Source: Bacillus sp. CH140a_4T
Lineage (GTDB): Bacteria > Bacillota > Bacilli > Bacillales > Bacillaceae_G
Assembly: GCF_008923725.1 (NCBI RefSeq)
Contig: NZ_WBPF01000021.1
Coordinates: 248,978-312,977, forward strand
Reading direction: 5' to 3'
DNA: 64,000 bases
Numbering within the stretch: the first letter of the stretch is position 1; every line of letters starts with the position of its first letter. Position numbers and translations under genes: made by a program. The notes under the pieces are model-generated. The model worked only from the letters and a program-made list of their open reading frames with translations, did no database searches and had not been told where the DNA came from. Of the stretch, positions 31,312 to 41,784 are shown piece by piece.

Positions 31312-31347
31312 GAAAACCACCACTATTCCTAGTGGTGGTTTTCATTT
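31312..31347. terminator. bidirectional terminator between lysE-like gene and mmsA
   Basis: GAAAACCACCACT (31312-31324) pairs perfectly with AGTGGTGGTTTTC (31331-31343). Confidence 0.92.
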
Positions 31348-31375
31348 AATAACTGATTTGGCTGTCTACTCTATA

Positions 31376-32836
31376 TTAAAACCAGCGCTCAGTTACAACT
31401 TTTTTACGCGTATAGAATTGAACGCCATCTGTACCATTTGTACCTAGATCACCAAAGAATGAAGCTTTATTTCCTGCAAATGCGAAGAATGCCATTGGAG
31501 CTGGAACATTTACGTTTACACCGATCATACCAGCATCGATGTTATCTCGGAACATTTGTGCATGTTTACCATTTGACGTATAAATAACCGCACCATTTGC
31601 AAATTTAGATTGATTTGTTAGTTTAATACCTTCTTCTAAATCTTTAACACGTACAATGCTTAATACTGGAGCGAAAATCTCATCTTGCCAAATTTTCATT
31701 TCTTGATTTACACCATCAAAGATTGTCGCACCTACAAAGTAACCTTCGCCAACTTCTTCTTTAATTTTACGGCCATCTACTAATAAAGTAGCTCCATCTG
31801 CTACACCGCTATTAATATAGCCTAATACACGCTCTTTATGAGATTCACGAATTAATGGTCCAACATAGTTATCTTCGTGGAAACCGTCACCTACTTTTAA
31901 CTTCTTCGTCTCTGCTACTAGTACGTCGATGAATTCATCAGCAATTTCATCTACTACCGCTACTACTGAACATGCCATGCAACGCTCTCCACTACTTGCA
32001 AATGCAGAGCCAATTACACCTTGTACTGTTTTCTCAAGATTGCAATCTGGCATTACGATCGCATGGTTTTTCGCACCAGCTAACGCTTGTACACGTTTCC
32101 CGTGTTTCGTACCTGTTTCATAAACGTAACGAGCTACCGGCTCAGAGCCAACGAACGAAACAGCTTGAATATCTTTATTTTCTAAAATGCTATTTACAAC
32201 ATCTTTTCCGCCTTGTACTAAATTTAATACTCCTTTTGGAAAACCAGCTTCATAGAATAACTCTACAAGTCGCTCTGCTAAAAGTGGCGTTCTTTCAGAT
32301 GTTTTTAATACGAATGTATTACCGCAAGCAATTGCAAGTGGGAACATCCATAATGGAATCATCATTGGGAAGTTAAATGGCGTAATACCAGCAACAACTC
32401 CAATTGGATAGCGCCAAATCGATCCATCAATGCCGCTAGCAATATTCGGTAGAGCTTGTCCCATCATTAAATTTGGTGCTGATGTTGCAAGTTCTACCGC
32501 TTCAATACCACGCTGTACTTCACCAGTTGCATCCGTTAATGTTTTACCATTTTCGAGCGTAATGATTTTTGCAAGCTCTTCTTTGTTTTCTTGTAAAAGC
32601 TGTAAATATTTATACAATTGTCTTGAACGGTTCGGAACTGGTACTTTAGACCATGTTTCATATGCTGCTTTTGCCGCTTCAACAGCTTTTTCAACATCTT
32701 CTTTCGGAGATAGCGGAACGTAAGCGATAATTTTTCCAGTCGCCGGATTCGGAACTGCTTCTACTTCTGTACCAGTAGATTCTACCCACTCACCATTAAT
32801 ATGATTTTTTACTCGTTTAATTTCAGTTGTAATCAT
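31376..32836 (-). CDS. mmsA: methylmalonate-semialdehyde dehydrogenase (CoA-acylating)
   Basis: A 486-residue aldehyde dehydrogenase of the CoA-acylating MMSDH group (also called IolA). The catalytic cysteine is Cys286 in [24 protein letters not shown] (about 154-169) is the MMSDH-specific form of the family signature. It converts methylmalonate semialdehyde to propionyl-CoA, CO2 and NADH. Last gene of the minus-strand operon, 36 bases after mmsB. Confidence 0.93.
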   Translation of the reverse strand: MITTEIKRVKNHINGEWVESTGTEVEAVPNPATGKIIAYVPLSPKEDVEKAVEAAKAAYETWSKVPVPNRSRQLYKYLQLLQENKEELAKIITLENGKTLTDATGEVQRGIEAVELATSAPNLMMGQALPNIASGIDGSIWRYPIGVVAGITPFNFPMMIPLWMFPLAIACGNTFVLKTSERTPLLAERLVELFYEAGFPKGVLNLVQGGKDVVNSILENKDIQAVSFVGSEPVARYVYETGTKHGKRVQALAGAKNHAIVMPDCNLEKTVQGVIGSAFASSGERCMACSVVAVVDEIADEFIDVLVAETKKLKVGDGFHEDNYVGPLIRESHKERVLGYINSGVADGATLLVDGRKIKEEVGEGYFVGATIFDGVNQEMKIWQDEIFAPVLSIVRVKDLEEGIKLTNQSKFANGAVIYTSNGKHAQMFRDNIDAGMIGVNVNVPAPMAFFAFAGNKASFFGDLGTNGTDGVQFYTRKKVVTERWF

Positions 32837-32872
32837 TATATTCTCTCCTTTTTTATGATGTATATAAGTCTA

Positions 32873-33763
32873 TTATTTTTGATTAGAAATTAATTGTTCA
32901 CTAACTTTCTTATATAAAGCAGCCATATCGTTTTCACCATATCCAGCTTCACTTGCTTCTTCATATACGTTTAATAGCATTTCGCTTACTGGTAAGTGAA
33001 GTTCGCTTTCTTTCGCTAAATCTACTGCAAATCCTAAATCTTTCTTTAATAAATTCACAGTAAAGCCTGGATCGTAGTTTTCAGTTGCAATGAAACTTTT
33101 ATAATTACGCTCATAAATTCTACTTTGACCGTAACTTACATTTAAAATATCAAACATTTTATCTAAATCCATATTATTCTTTTTCGCTAATGTTAAAGCT
33201 TCACTCACACCAGCTGTATAAAAACCAATTAATAGGTTATTAATTAATTTAACTGTTGTACCACTATCAATCTGCTCACTAACATGGAAAACATTCGCGC
33301 CTAGTACGCCCATGATAGATTCCGTTTTCTCATATACTTCTTTCGATCCACCAACCATAAACGTTAATGTACGGTTTTCGGCTCCAATTACCCCACCACT
33401 AACAGGTGCTGCTAAAAAGTCTACTTTCTTTTCCTTTGCAGCTTCCTCTAACTGTTTGTTTAATTGTGGAGATACAGTACTTGTATCAATTAAAACTACA
33501 TTCGAGTGACTATTTTCAAATAATCCTTCTTCCCCAAAATACACCGCTTCAACAGCTCGAGGTGAAGGTAAACTTGTAAAAATTACATCGCATGTTTCTG
33601 CTAGTTTTGAAATTGATAAGCCGATAATTCCTCCTTCACTTTCAAAGGAAGCTTCAGCCTCTTTATTTAAATCCACGCCATACACTGTGTAACTCGATTT
33701 AACTAAATTTTTAGACATTGGAAGACCCATGTTACCTAAACCGATAAAACCAATCTTTTTCAT
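32873..33763 (-). CDS. mmsB: 3-hydroxyisobutyrate dehydrogenase
   Basis: A 296-residue beta-hydroxyacid dehydrogenase. The NAD motif GFIGLGNMGLPMSKNL (residues 4-19), the substrate loop APVSGGVIGAE (about 119) and the catalytic lysine in TTVKLINNLL (about 170) are present. It oxidises 3-hydroxyisobutyrate to methylmalonate semialdehyde, linking HibCH to MmsA. Sixteen bases separate it from the acyl-CoA dehydrogenase. Confidence 0.93.
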   Translation of the reverse strand: MKKIGFIGLGNMGLPMSKNLVKSSYTVYGVDLNKEAEASFESEGGIIGLSISKLAETCDVIFTSLPSPRAVEAVYFGEEGLFENSHSNVVLIDTSTVSPQLNKQLEEAAKEKKVDFLAAPVSGGVIGAENRTLTFMVGGSKEVYEKTESIMGVLGANVFHVSEQIDSGTTVKLINNLLIGFYTAGVSEALTLAKKNNMDLDKMFDILNVSYGQSRIYERNYKSFIATENYDPGFTVNLLKKDLGFAVDLAKESELHLPVSEMLLNVYEEASEAGYGENDMAALYKKVSEQLISNQK

Positions 33764-33779
33764 ATCGCTTTCCTCCTAT

Positions 33780-35489
33780 TTACACAATATACTTTCCGCG
33801 ATTTATAATAGCTTTCGCAATTTCTCTCTTTTTTGTAAATACGTTCGTGTATAAAGGCACTAATAATTGACGAATTTCAGTTAAAATCACGTGTCTATCT
33901 TGTTCTTCTGTGACAGCCGCTGAAAGGATAGAAATCGCTGCTTCTTCTACTTTGCGGTAGCCTTCTTCACAAATAACGTCAGTTATCATTTGTTTCGTAC
34001 GCTCTTTCTCTTCACCATTTTTACTAATTGCTTTACTCGTACGTAAAAATGCTGATTCCATGACGTACACGTCAGTTAACATATTTGATAGTACACGTGA
34101 ATATTCTTGCTCTTGATCAATTTTTAACCCTGGAGTTTTAGAGAGCGTTTTCAAAGATTGTTTTAACAATTTTTTCGCTAATAAAATGTAACGATGGTTT
34201 CTCTCGACATTTGCTACATCGGTCTCTACTTCTGTATCTTCAATTTGTTCCATTTGCTTCATTAACATTTTAGCAACTGTTAATCTATTAATTTCGTTCG
34301 TTCCTTCAAAAATACGACTAATTCTAGCGTCACGATATAATCGTTCTACCTCGTACTCTTGCATATAACCGTAACCACCATGAATTTGCACAGCTTCATC
34401 TACAATATGACCAAGTGTTTCAGAAGCATTTACTTTATTAAGTGCACATTCAATTGCAAATTGAGACATTTTCTTCATTAGATCTTCATCACTCTCATGA
34501 ATTGCTTCATCAATTACACCTGCTGTACGGTAGGCTGCACTTTCTGCTCCATATGTAGCAATGGTCATATTTGCAATTTTCTCTTGAATCATCGTAAAGT
34601 CTACTAATTCCGTTTGGAACTGTTTTCTCTCTTTTCCATATTGAACCGACAAACCAATTGCTTGTTTTGCTGTTCCAATATTTCCAAAAGCAAGCTTTAG
34701 TCTAGCAAAATTTAGAATATTAAGAGCTACGTGATGCCCTTTGCCAACTTCTCCCAAAACATTTTCAGCAGGGATGACAACATCTTCTAAAATAAGGGTA
34801 GCCGTTGAAGAACCTTTAATCCCCATTTTCTTTTCTTCTAGTCCAATAGATACACCTTCACATGTTCTTTCGACAATAAACGCTGTCATTCCTTTATTTG
34901 TCTTCGCAAAAACAACGTATACATCTGCCATATGAGCATTTGTAATCCACTGCTTCTCACCATTTAACTTCCAAGCAGTACCATCTTCATTTAATACTGC
35001 ACTCGTTTTTGCACTTAAAGCATCAGAACCAGCATTTGGCTCAGTTAAAGCATAAGCCCCAATCCATTCTCCAGACGCAATTTTCGGCAAATATTTTTCT
35101 TTTTGTTCTTTCGTTCCGTAATATATGTAAGGCAATGTACCTACACCAGCGTGTATATTAAAGGAAACGCTAAATGCACCAGCATATCCCATTTTTTCTG
35201 CTACAAGCCCTGAAACTGCCTTTCCTAACTCAAACCCGCCAAACTCTTCTGGGACCTCGATACTTAATAATCCAAGTTCTCCAGCTTTCTCAAATAATTG
35301 ACGAGAAATTTTATAGTTATGTTGTTCAATATTCTCCATTTGTGGAACAATTTCTTGTTTAACGAATTGTTCTGTCGTTTTTGCGATTAAATCTTCATCT
35401 CCTGAAAAATCTTCTGGCGTAAAGAAAGTATGATTCACATCTTTATTAAGTGAAAAAAATTCATCCCACGGTAACTTTGTTTTCTCCAT
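33780..35489 (-). CDS. acyl-CoA dehydrogenase, long form
   Basis: A 569-residue FAD-dependent acyl-CoA dehydrogenase with N-terminal, middle (AYALTEPNAGSDALSAKT near 140-157) and C-terminal domains (IHGGYGYMQEYEVERLYRD, then EGTNEINR with the catalytic glutamate near 393). About 170 further residues form the extension seen in FadE/very-long-chain types. Position suggests isobutyryl-CoA or another branched acyl-CoA as substrate, but the long form is more usual for fatty acyl-CoA, so the specificity is open. Confidence 0.9.
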   Translation of the reverse strand: MEKTKLPWDEFFSLNKDVNHTFFTPEDFSGDEDLIAKTTEQFVKQEIVPQMENIEQHNYKISRQLFEKAGELGLLSIEVPEEFGGFELGKAVSGLVAEKMGYAGAFSVSFNIHAGVGTLPYIYYGTKEQKEKYLPKIASGEWIGAYALTEPNAGSDALSAKTSAVLNEDGTAWKLNGEKQWITNAHMADVYVVFAKTNKGMTAFIVERTCEGVSIGLEEKKMGIKGSSTATLILEDVVIPAENVLGEVGKGHHVALNILNFARLKLAFGNIGTAKQAIGLSVQYGKERKQFQTELVDFTMIQEKIANMTIATYGAESAAYRTAGVIDEAIHESDEDLMKKMSQFAIECALNKVNASETLGHIVDEAVQIHGGYGYMQEYEVERLYRDARISRIFEGTNEINRLTVAKMLMKQMEQIEDTEVETDVANVERNHRYILLAKKLLKQSLKTLSKTPGLKIDQEQEYSRVLSNMLTDVYVMESAFLRTSKAISKNGEEKERTKQMITDVICEEGYRKVEEAAISILSAAVTEEQDRHVILTEIRQLLVPLYTNVFTKKREIAKAIINRGKYIV

Positions 35490-35572
35490 CTGAATCCCCC
35501 TATCATTTCGGCCTTACTTGCTACTACATATGCTCGTCTACGATGAGTGGAATTTCTTACTTTTGAAAACAG

Positions 35573-35632
35573 AAGGCGATGAATTTTCACATCAAGCAGT
35601 TCGTTTTGCCAAAGATGTATTCTCATCGCCTT
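35573..35632. repeat. inverted repeat between prpB and the acyl-CoA dehydrogenase gene
   Basis: AAGGCGATGA (35573-35582) and TCATCGCCTT (35623-35632) are ten-base perfect arms around a 40-base loop in the 154-base gap inside the operon. It could be a processing site or attenuator. It has no strong T run. Confidence 0.5.
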
Positions 35633-35643
35633 AGTTGTTTTAT

Positions 35644-36552
35644 CTATTGATCCTCTGATAATACTGTTTTTGCAATTCCAGTATCTAATTGTTCAAAGTC
35701 ATGATATGAAATTGTTTCATATAACTCACTTCTCGTTTGCATACTTGAAAGTGCATCTTTTTGAGAACCTGTTTCCTTAATTAAAGTAAACACATTCTCA
35801 TATGCTTTCGCTGCAACGCGAAGTGAAGTTACAGGATAAATAACCATTTGGAAGCCCATATTCGCAAATTCCTCTGCACTATAATAAGGCGTTTTCCCAA
35901 ACTCAGTCATATTCGCAAGTAATGGTGCATTTACTTTACTATTAAATAAACGGAACTCTTCTTCTGATTGAAGTGCTTCAGGGAATATCGCATCTGCACC
36001 TGCTTTTACATAAGCGTTCGCTCTTTCGATCGCTTCATCTAAGCCTTCTACACCACGAGCATCTGTACGTGCCACAATATATAAGCTTGGTGCAACTTCT
36101 TTAATCGCTTTAATCTTTTGAACTAATTCTTCTGTCGTAACGAGTTTCTTACCATTTAAATGTCCACATTTTTTTGGTAATTGCTGATCTTCAATTTGAA
36201 CAGCTGCTACTTTTGCTTCCACCATTTCTACCGCTGTTCTCGCTACGTTTAAAACACCGCCAAATCCTGTATCAATGTCAACAAGAACTGGTAAATCTGT
36301 AGCTCTTACTAGATCCCTTGCTCTCTCTGCTACTTCAGTAGACGTCACGATTCCTAAATCAGGTAGCCCTTTACTTGCAGTATAAGCAGCTCCTGATAAA
36401 TAAAGAGCTGAGAATCCTGTATTTCTGGCAACTAAAGCTGCCATTGCGTCATGAGCACCTGGAATTTGCAAAATTTCATTTGCTTCTACTAAAGCTCGGA
36501 AGTGATTCGCAAGCTCTTCTTGTGTTGACTGTTTATCCACAACCCAAGCCAT
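35644..36552 (-). CDS. prpB: methylisocitrate lyase
   Basis: A 302-residue member of the isocitrate lyase/PEP mutase superfamily. The active-site loop KKCGHLNGK (about 127-135), DIDTGFGG (about 92-99) and VARTDARG (about 160-167) are present. It splits 2-methylisocitrate into pyruvate and succinate, the last step of the methylcitrate cycle. It follows prpD by 18 bases. Confidence 0.94.
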   Translation of the reverse strand: MAWVVDKQSTQEELANHFRALVEANEILQIPGAHDAMAALVARNTGFSALYLSGAAYTASKGLPDLGIVTSTEVAERARDLVRATDLPVLVDIDTGFGGVLNVARTAVEMVEAKVAAVQIEDQQLPKKCGHLNGKKLVTTEELVQKIKAIKEVAPSLYIVARTDARGVEGLDEAIERANAYVKAGADAIFPEALQSEEEFRLFNSKVNAPLLANMTEFGKTPYYSAEEFANMGFQMVIYPVTSLRVAAKAYENVFTLIKETGSQKDALSSMQTRSELYETISYHDFEQLDTGIAKTVLSEDQ

Positions 36553-36570
36553 TCTAAATTCCCCCTATTA

Positions 36571-38007
36571 TTAAATTAAGAATAGATCTACAAATTCGTT
36601 TACATTCATATTTTCTAATTTTTCTTCATTTAAACAAACTTCATGAATTTGTTCTTGTTGCTTATTAGAATAATGACCTGCCATATTCGCAGTGAATTTT
36701 TGAACAACTTTTGGAATCGCTTCGTCTCTACGGAAACGGTGACCAAGTGGATATTCACATTCCACGCTTTCTGTTACAGTGCCATCCTTGAAATGAACTT
36801 GAACAGCGTTGGCGATTGAGCGCTTGTTCGGGTCAAGGTAATCTAAACTGTACTGTTTGTTTTCAACAACAACCATCTTATTACGTAATTCATCTACACG
36901 TGGATCATTTGCTACTGCATCCTCATAGTCATCCGCAACGATATCTCCTTTTAATAAACCAATTGCCGTAATGTATTGTAAGCAATGATCACGATCAGCT
37001 GGATTATTTAATGGACCTTCTTTATCAATAATACGGATTGCTGATTCATGCGTTGTAATTGTAATACGGTCAATTTCATCTAATCTTTCTTTAATTTCCG
37101 GATGTAATTTCACAGCACATTCTGCAGCAGTTTGTGCATGGAATTCTGCTGGATATGAAACTTTAAATAATACATTTTCCATTACATAAGACTCAAGTGG
37201 TCTCGCTAATTTTAATTCTTGTTTATTGAATAATACATCTTGGAATCCCCAGCCTGGTGCAGATAAAGCTGTTGGATAGCCCATTTCACCTTTTAGAGCA
37301 GTCATTGCAAGATGAACACCGCGGCTTGTTGCATCACCTGCTGCCCATGATTTACGCGACCCTGTATTTGGAGCATGACGATATGTACGAAGACTAGAAT
37401 TATCAATCCACGCATGTGATAATGCATTAAAGATTTCTTCACGTGTTCCGCCAAGCATTTTTGCAACTACAGCAGTTGTTGCTACTTTTACGTATAATAC
37501 GTGGTCAAGACCGACACGGTTTAAGCTGTTTTCTAAAGCAAGTACACCTTGAATTTCATGTGCTTTAATCATCATTTCTAATACTTCACGTACTTTTAGC
37601 GGTTCTTTTCCTTCTGAAATACGAACACGGCTAATATAATCAGCAACCGCTAAAATTCCGCCTAAGTTATCAGATGGATGTCCCCACTCTGCTGCAAGCC
37701 AAGTATCGTTATAGTCTAACCAACGGATCATACATCCGATATTAAATGCACCTTTCACTGGATCAAGCACATATGACGTACCTGGTACACGTGTACCATT
37801 CGGCACAACCGTTCCTGGTACAACTGGTCCTAGTAATTTCGTACACTCTGGATATTGTAGTGCTAAAATTCCGCATCCAAGTGTATCAAGTAATACGTAA
37901 CGAGCAGTACTGAATGCTTCTGCGCTAGTTACCTCTTTATTTAATACATAATCCGCAATCTCTTCTAATAATGCATCTTTTTGTTTAATTTCATTTGTTT
38001 TAATCAT
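36571..38007 (-). CDS. prpD: 2-methylcitrate dehydratase
   Basis: A 478-residue MmgE/PrpD-family dehydratase. Start at 38007 ([10 protein letters not shown]) is chosen because aaaggga precedes it; a frame open to 38091 would cross two hairpins. Segments [42 protein letters not shown] and [13 protein letters not shown] are characteristic. It dehydrates 2-methylcitrate to 2-methylaconitate. It is called MmgE in B. subtilis. Confidence 0.94.
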   Translation of the reverse strand: MIKTNEIKQKDALLEEIADYVLNKEVTSAEAFSTARYVLLDTLGCGILALQYPECTKLLGPVVPGTVVPNGTRVPGTSYVLDPVKGAFNIGCMIRWLDYNDTWLAAEWGHPSDNLGGILAVADYISRVRISEGKEPLKVREVLEMMIKAHEIQGVLALENSLNRVGLDHVLYVKVATTAVVAKMLGGTREEIFNALSHAWIDNSSLRTYRHAPNTGSRKSWAAGDATSRGVHLAMTALKGEMGYPTALSAPGWGFQDVLFNKQELKLARPLESYVMENVLFKVSYPAEFHAQTAAECAVKLHPEIKERLDEIDRITITTHESAIRIIDKEGPLNNPADRDHCLQYITAIGLLKGDIVADDYEDAVANDPRVDELRNKMVVVENKQYSLDYLDPNKRSIANAVQVHFKDGTVTESVECEYPLGHRFRRDEAIPKVVQKFTANMAGHYSNKQQEQIHEVCLNEEKLENMNVNEFVDLFLI

Positions 38008-38047
38008 ACTATTCTTCCCTTTCTGTCGAAAATTCGTTATTATTAAT

Positions 38048-38104
38048 GATGGGTGTCGGTCAAACACCCATCTGGCGGGCGGCGCTAACAACTCCCCAGT
38101 TGTT
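38048..38104 (-). promoter_or_regulatory. two hairpins in the prpC-prpD spacer
   Basis: GATGGGTGT/ACACCCATC (38048-38056 with 38064-38072) and AACAACT-cccc-AGTTGTT (38087-38104) are perfect stems in the 98-base gap between prpC and prpD. Neither has a T run, so RNA processing or stabilisation is more likely than termination. Confidence 0.6.
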
Positions 38105-38105
38105 C

Positions 38106-39227
38106 TTATTTACTAAGTACATGTCGCTCGCCAACATAATTTACACGTGGACGGAACAATCGATTGTTCGCATGTTGCTCAATTACGTGCGCACATAGTC
38201 CTACTGTTCTAGAGCTAAAGAAGATTGGTGTGTAAAGTTGAATTGGAATACCAAGCATCCAATATACTGGAGCTGCATAATAATCAAGGTTCGGATAAAT
38301 TCCTTTTTCCTTCTCCATAATTTTTTCTCCAGCTTCACACATTTCATATAGTGTATAATCACCTTTTACATCACATAACTGCTTTAAAGCTTCCTTCATC
38401 ATCAGTGCTCTTGGATCCATCTTCTTCATGTACACACGATGTCCAAAGCCCATAATTTTTTCTTTGTTATATAGTTTCTTCTGTAACAACTCTTCAAACT
38501 TCTCAACATTGCCAGCTTCTAAAAGCATGTACATAACTGCTTCGTTTGCACCGCCGTGTAAGCTGCCTTTTAAAGATGCAACTGCACCTGTTAAAGCACC
38601 AAATAAGTCGGATTGCGTTGATGCAATAACGCGCGCTGTAAATGTAGAGTTTGGCATTTCATGTTCACTATATAAAACAAGGGAACGATCAAAGATCTTC
38701 TCCTCAAGTTCAGTTGGTTTTTTACCTGTTAACATATAAAAGAAATTCGCGCTATATGATAATTCCTTAAGAGGTTCGATTGGGTCTTCATTATTTAAAA
38801 TATGATAGCTATTCGCTACAATGTTTGGTACTTTACTCAATAATTTGTACCCACGGCTTTTGTTTACTTCTAACGAGCGGTTTTCGATATCATTATCGTA
38901 ACCAGCTAATGCGGACACACCTGTACGCAATCCATCCATAGGGTGCGTTTCTTTCGGCAATGCTTTTAATACGTTAAATACACCTTCTGGTACTGCGTAT
39001 TCTTCTTTTAATTTCTTTTCAAGTGTTACTTTTTCATCCTCATTCGGTAGATGTTCTTCCAATAAAAGGTGCACAATGTCTAAATACTCTTTTGTTTTTG
39101 AGAGTTCGATTAAATCATACCCTTGAATTACAATTTCACCTTTCACTGTGTCAAGAAACGATATCTTCGTCTCCGCTGCCACTATACCATCTAATCCCGG
39201 GGAAAATTTTTCTTCAGCTTTCATCAT
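38106..39227 (-). CDS. prpC: 2-methylcitrate synthase / citrate synthase
   Basis: A 373-residue type II citrate-synthase-family enzyme. The start at 39227 ([10 protein letters not shown]) is preferred because ggaggaaata precedes it; an upstream ATG at 39260 lacks a site. Catalytic segments are [12 protein letters not shown] (His near 222), [15 protein letters not shown] (His near 260) and the Asp in [14 protein letters not shown]. It condenses propionyl-CoA with oxaloacetate; MmgD in B. subtilis does so and also makes citrate. First gene of the operon. Confidence 0.92.
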   Translation of the reverse strand: MMKAEEKFSPGLDGIVAAETKISFLDTVKGEIVIQGYDLIELSKTKEYLDIVHLLLEEHLPNEDEKVTLEKKLKEEYAVPEGVFNVLKALPKETHPMDGLRTGVSALAGYDNDIENRSLEVNKSRGYKLLSKVPNIVANSYHILNNEDPIEPLKELSYSANFFYMLTGKKPTELEEKIFDRSLVLYSEHEMPNSTFTARVIASTQSDLFGALTGAVASLKGSLHGGANEAVMYMLLEAGNVEKFEELLQKKLYNKEKIMGFGHRVYMKKMDPRALMMKEALKQLCDVKGDYTLYEMCEAGEKIMEKEKGIYPNLDYYAAPVYWMLGIPIQLYTPIFFSSRTVGLCAHVIEQHANNRLFRPRVNYVGERHVLSK

Positions 39228-39265
39228 TATTTCCTCCAATCCTAATAGATCTTCGTGCACATAAC

Positions 39266-39334
39266 TGTAAGCCTTTACAACATTGTGAAACTACATTTCT
39301 ATTTCAATGTATCAGAGTTTTTAGAAGATTTCAA
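39266..39334 (-). promoter_or_regulatory. promoter and cre-like site of the prpC operon
   Basis: Minus-strand TTGAAA (39329-39334) and TACATT (39306-39311) are 17 bases apart. About 20 bases past the expected start lies TGTAAGCCTTTACA (39266-39279), matching the CcpA cre consensus except at one central base. Glucose repression by roadblock is inferred; the B. subtilis mmg operon is known to be CcpA-controlled. Confidence 0.6.
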
Positions 39335-39521
39335 TTTATTTTATAATGATAAGTTTCCTACACTTTTACCGATGTAACAATACAATTTTTCAAAAATAAT
39401 TTTCATATTTTATAAAGAAAGGACAGACTTCTTTACACGTCTTATTAAAACAAAATATAAGGATGATTCATAAAATCCCGTTGAATATATCATTCTTGCA
39501 GTTTTCTTAAGAGAATAAAAA

Positions 39522-39552
39522 AAACGAGCTGTACACATATACAACTCGTTTC
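39522..39552 (-). terminator. terminator of the MFS/frameshifted gene unit
   Basis: AACGAGCTGTA (39523-39533) pairs with TACAACTCGTT (39540-39550). The minus strand continues with a run of eight T. Confidence 0.88.
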
Positions 39553-39622
39553 TCCATGATATATATTTCACTATCTCTTCAATATAATTCTTATATAAAA
39601 CTTATTTATTTTCAAAAAATTA

Positions 39623-39866
39623 TTATTTTACATAATTCAATTGAATTTCTTCCGTTTCCTCATAGTAGCATTCAACTAAATGATAGTTTTTACAGTACCA
39701 AAGATTATAAACATCTCCCAAAATAGAATGTCTTCTTTCTCAACCGATACGATTTCCCAATCTGATTTCTCAGAAACTACCCCTAAAGAATAGTCCGGCT
39801 GAATTGAACTATTAATATGTTATCCTTTAACCATTGCAAATCGGTAAGTTCAATTGAAATTTCCAT
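39623..39866 (-). pseudogene. small gene with two apparent frameshifts
   Basis: Reading on the minus strand from ATG at 39866 (site gagga upstream), about 23 codons (MEISIELTDLQWLKDNILIV...) run to a CC, continue in a second frame (PDYSLGVVSEKSDWEIVSVE...) to a GGG, then in a third frame (GDVYNLWYCKNYHLVECYYE...) to TAA at 39623. Adding one C and one G would give a single 81-residue protein. It follows the MFS gene by 15 bases. Two single-base losses in short homopolymers suggest either a decayed gene or assembly errors. Family not recognised. Confidence 0.7.
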
Positions 39867-39881
39867 CTTTGTTCCTCTCGT

Positions 39882-41027
39882 TTACGCAAATTCTTTTTTA
39901 CCTAATCGCTGTTTTACAAAAATGACAAAAACTATTAAAGCGATTAGTCCTGAAATTGCACTACCTGCAAATAAAATACGGTAACCAAACATTTGCGAAA
40001 CAACTCCAAGTAAAATCGCACCAAGTCCAATCCCTAAATCAAATGCGGTAAAGAATGAGGCGTTGGCAACCCCTCTTTTACTCGGATCAACAATTGTAAG
40101 CATCGCGGCTTGCAGTGCAGGTTGTGCTGAACCGAATCCAACACCGTATAATGCAGCTGCGATAACTACACCCATTAAACTATTTGAAATCGTTAATACA
40201 ACTATCGCTATAATCGTAATACATAGTGCCGGGAGTATAATAAATACTTCTCCATACTTATCTAATAGTTTTCCTGAAATTGGCCTTACAATCGTTAAGG
40301 CAACTGCATATACAAGAAAGAACGTCCCAGGATTCACATCAATTGACGATGCAAATAGCGGTAAAAACGTCGTAATTCCTCCATATGCAAATGATAAAAA
40401 GAAAACAACAATCGTAATGGATAGAACGGACTTTTCAAACAGTTGTATTTTTCCTTTTTCTTTTTGTGATGTGAATGGCATTTTCGTCATGAACGATAAT
40501 AAGACTGCCATAAAGGATAAAAGGGTTGCTAACAAGAATAAGCCGTGAAATGAATAATGTTGTACAACCGATAATCCAACCATCGGGCCGATCGCCATTG
40601 CAATTGTCATAGCCATCCCGTACCATCCCATACCTTCACCACGGCGTGAATCTGGAATAATATCAGTTATCGCTGTTCCAACGGCTGTTGTAGAAACAGC
40701 CCATGTTACTCCATGAATAACCCGCAAAACAGCTAAAAGGACAATAGTCGACGCTAAATTATAAGAATACATCGTTACCCCAAAAAAGATGAGTCCTAAA
40801 ATTATAAAGGATCTTCTACCATATTGATCTAACATTCCTCCGATAATCGGTCGTATTACAACTGCAGCTATTGTAAACAGTCCCATCATGAGTCCTACTT
40901 GCGATTCATTACCACCTATCTCTTTAATAAAGAGAGGGAGCGTTGGTACAAGTAAATAAAATCCTGTAAATAAAAATAACATCGCGAAAGTCATTTGAAT
41001 AAATGATTTCGTCCATAATCGTTCCAT
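39882..41027 (-). CDS. MFS transporter (12-helix, YfkF/YwoG-like)
   Basis: A 381-residue major facilitator with motif A at GGMLDQYGRRSFII (about 63-76) and helix-4 HGVTWAVSTTAVGTAI. This set of drug:H+ antiporter-like MFS proteins is common in Bacillus, with unknown substrates. ATG has aggaatt upstream. It is followed closely by a frameshifted small gene, then a terminator. Confidence 0.85.
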   Translation of the reverse strand: MERLWTKSFIQMTFAMLFLFTGFYLLVPTLPLFIKEIGGNESQVGLMMGLFTIAAVVIRPIIGGMLDQYGRRSFIILGLIFFGVTMYSYNLASTIVLLAVLRVIHGVTWAVSTTAVGTAITDIIPDSRRGEGMGWYGMAMTIAMAIGPMVGLSVVQHYSFHGLFLLATLLSFMAVLLSFMTKMPFTSQKEKGKIQLFEKSVLSITIVVFFLSFAYGGITTFLPLFASSIDVNPGTFFLVYAVALTIVRPISGKLLDKYGEVFIILPALCITIIAIVVLTISNSLMGVVIAAALYGVGFGSAQPALQAAMLTIVDPSKRGVANASFFTAFDLGIGLGAILLGVVSQMFGYRILFAGSAISGLIALIVFVIFVKQRLGKKEFA

Positions 41028-41265
41028 TAAAATTCCTCCATAAACACGTAAGTTATTGCAATTAACACCTCCATTTTACATTTTCTCGGCCCCTTTTCCC
41101 TCCGTAAATAGACGTATCTTTTTATAATAAATGGTCCACCATCAATCTAAATTGGTCTTACGACTTTATATGTGTGTTTTAGCCTAAAGTCCTATCTATA
41201 TGTACCTTTATATGTGTGAATAGAATATACTATTTTATTATTGAAACTTAGGAGTGATCATTACT

Positions 41266-41547
41266 ATGTGGGTATTACCAAGAATAACTGCAGCGGTTCC
41301 ATCCGTTCCCTCCATACACGTTCCAGCGGTCCATACGGCAAGTTCGGATGTTGGCATTGAACTCCCTGCAACTTGGCAACAATATCAAATTCCCGGTCAA
41401 GTTACTCCCTCATTTTGGCATCATGGCGCACATCCAAGTAGTACCACCTTTCATAGCCAAAGTTATCCTCCACTACCTCAGGCTCAAGTTTTTTATCATT
41501 TCCCTTCTATTTATTTTCAAAATTTCTATGGTACTTTTAACATTTAA
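41266..41547 (+). CDS. small His/Pro-rich protein, possible spore coat component
   Basis: A 93-residue protein from ATG 41266, with aggag 11 bases before. A GTG at 41254 would overlap that site. Composition is rich in Pro, His, Ser, Tyr and Phe without any hydrophobic helix, as in several small Bacillus coat proteins. No family motif is recognised. The coat role is inference from composition only. Confidence 0.5.
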   Translation: MWVLPRITAAVPSVPSIHVPAVHTASSDVGIELPATWQQYQIPGQVTPSFWHHGAHPSSTTFHSQSYPPLPQAQVFYHFPSIYFQNFYGTFNI

Positions 41548-41716
41548 ATTCATCATTGCATAGCTGCTGCATTATAACGAAAATAATACTTCAAATAAAA
41601 AATATTTAGTAATTTCACATTACAACTATTTAATCCTAATCCCCTATAAACTGCTTACAATAGAATTTTCTGTAGGAAATCAATAATTAACATTTTAATT
41701 TTCTAATTTAAACGAT

Positions 41717-41766
41717 AAAAAAGCACTTAAGATTGTAATTTTTTACAAAACTCAAGTGCTTTTTTA
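41717..41766 (-). terminator. terminator of the penicillin-binding protein gene
   Basis: AAAAAAGCACTT pairs with AAGTGCTTTTTT around 41717-41766, ending 18 bases after the stop codon on the minus strand. Confidence 0.88.
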
Positions 41767-41784
41767 TATTTTTATAAAATTTCC

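Noticed and set aside
39560-39881. Reading this gap as plain intergenic DNA
   Set aside because: Minus-strand codons make sense in three successive frames, so it was called a frameshifted gene instead.
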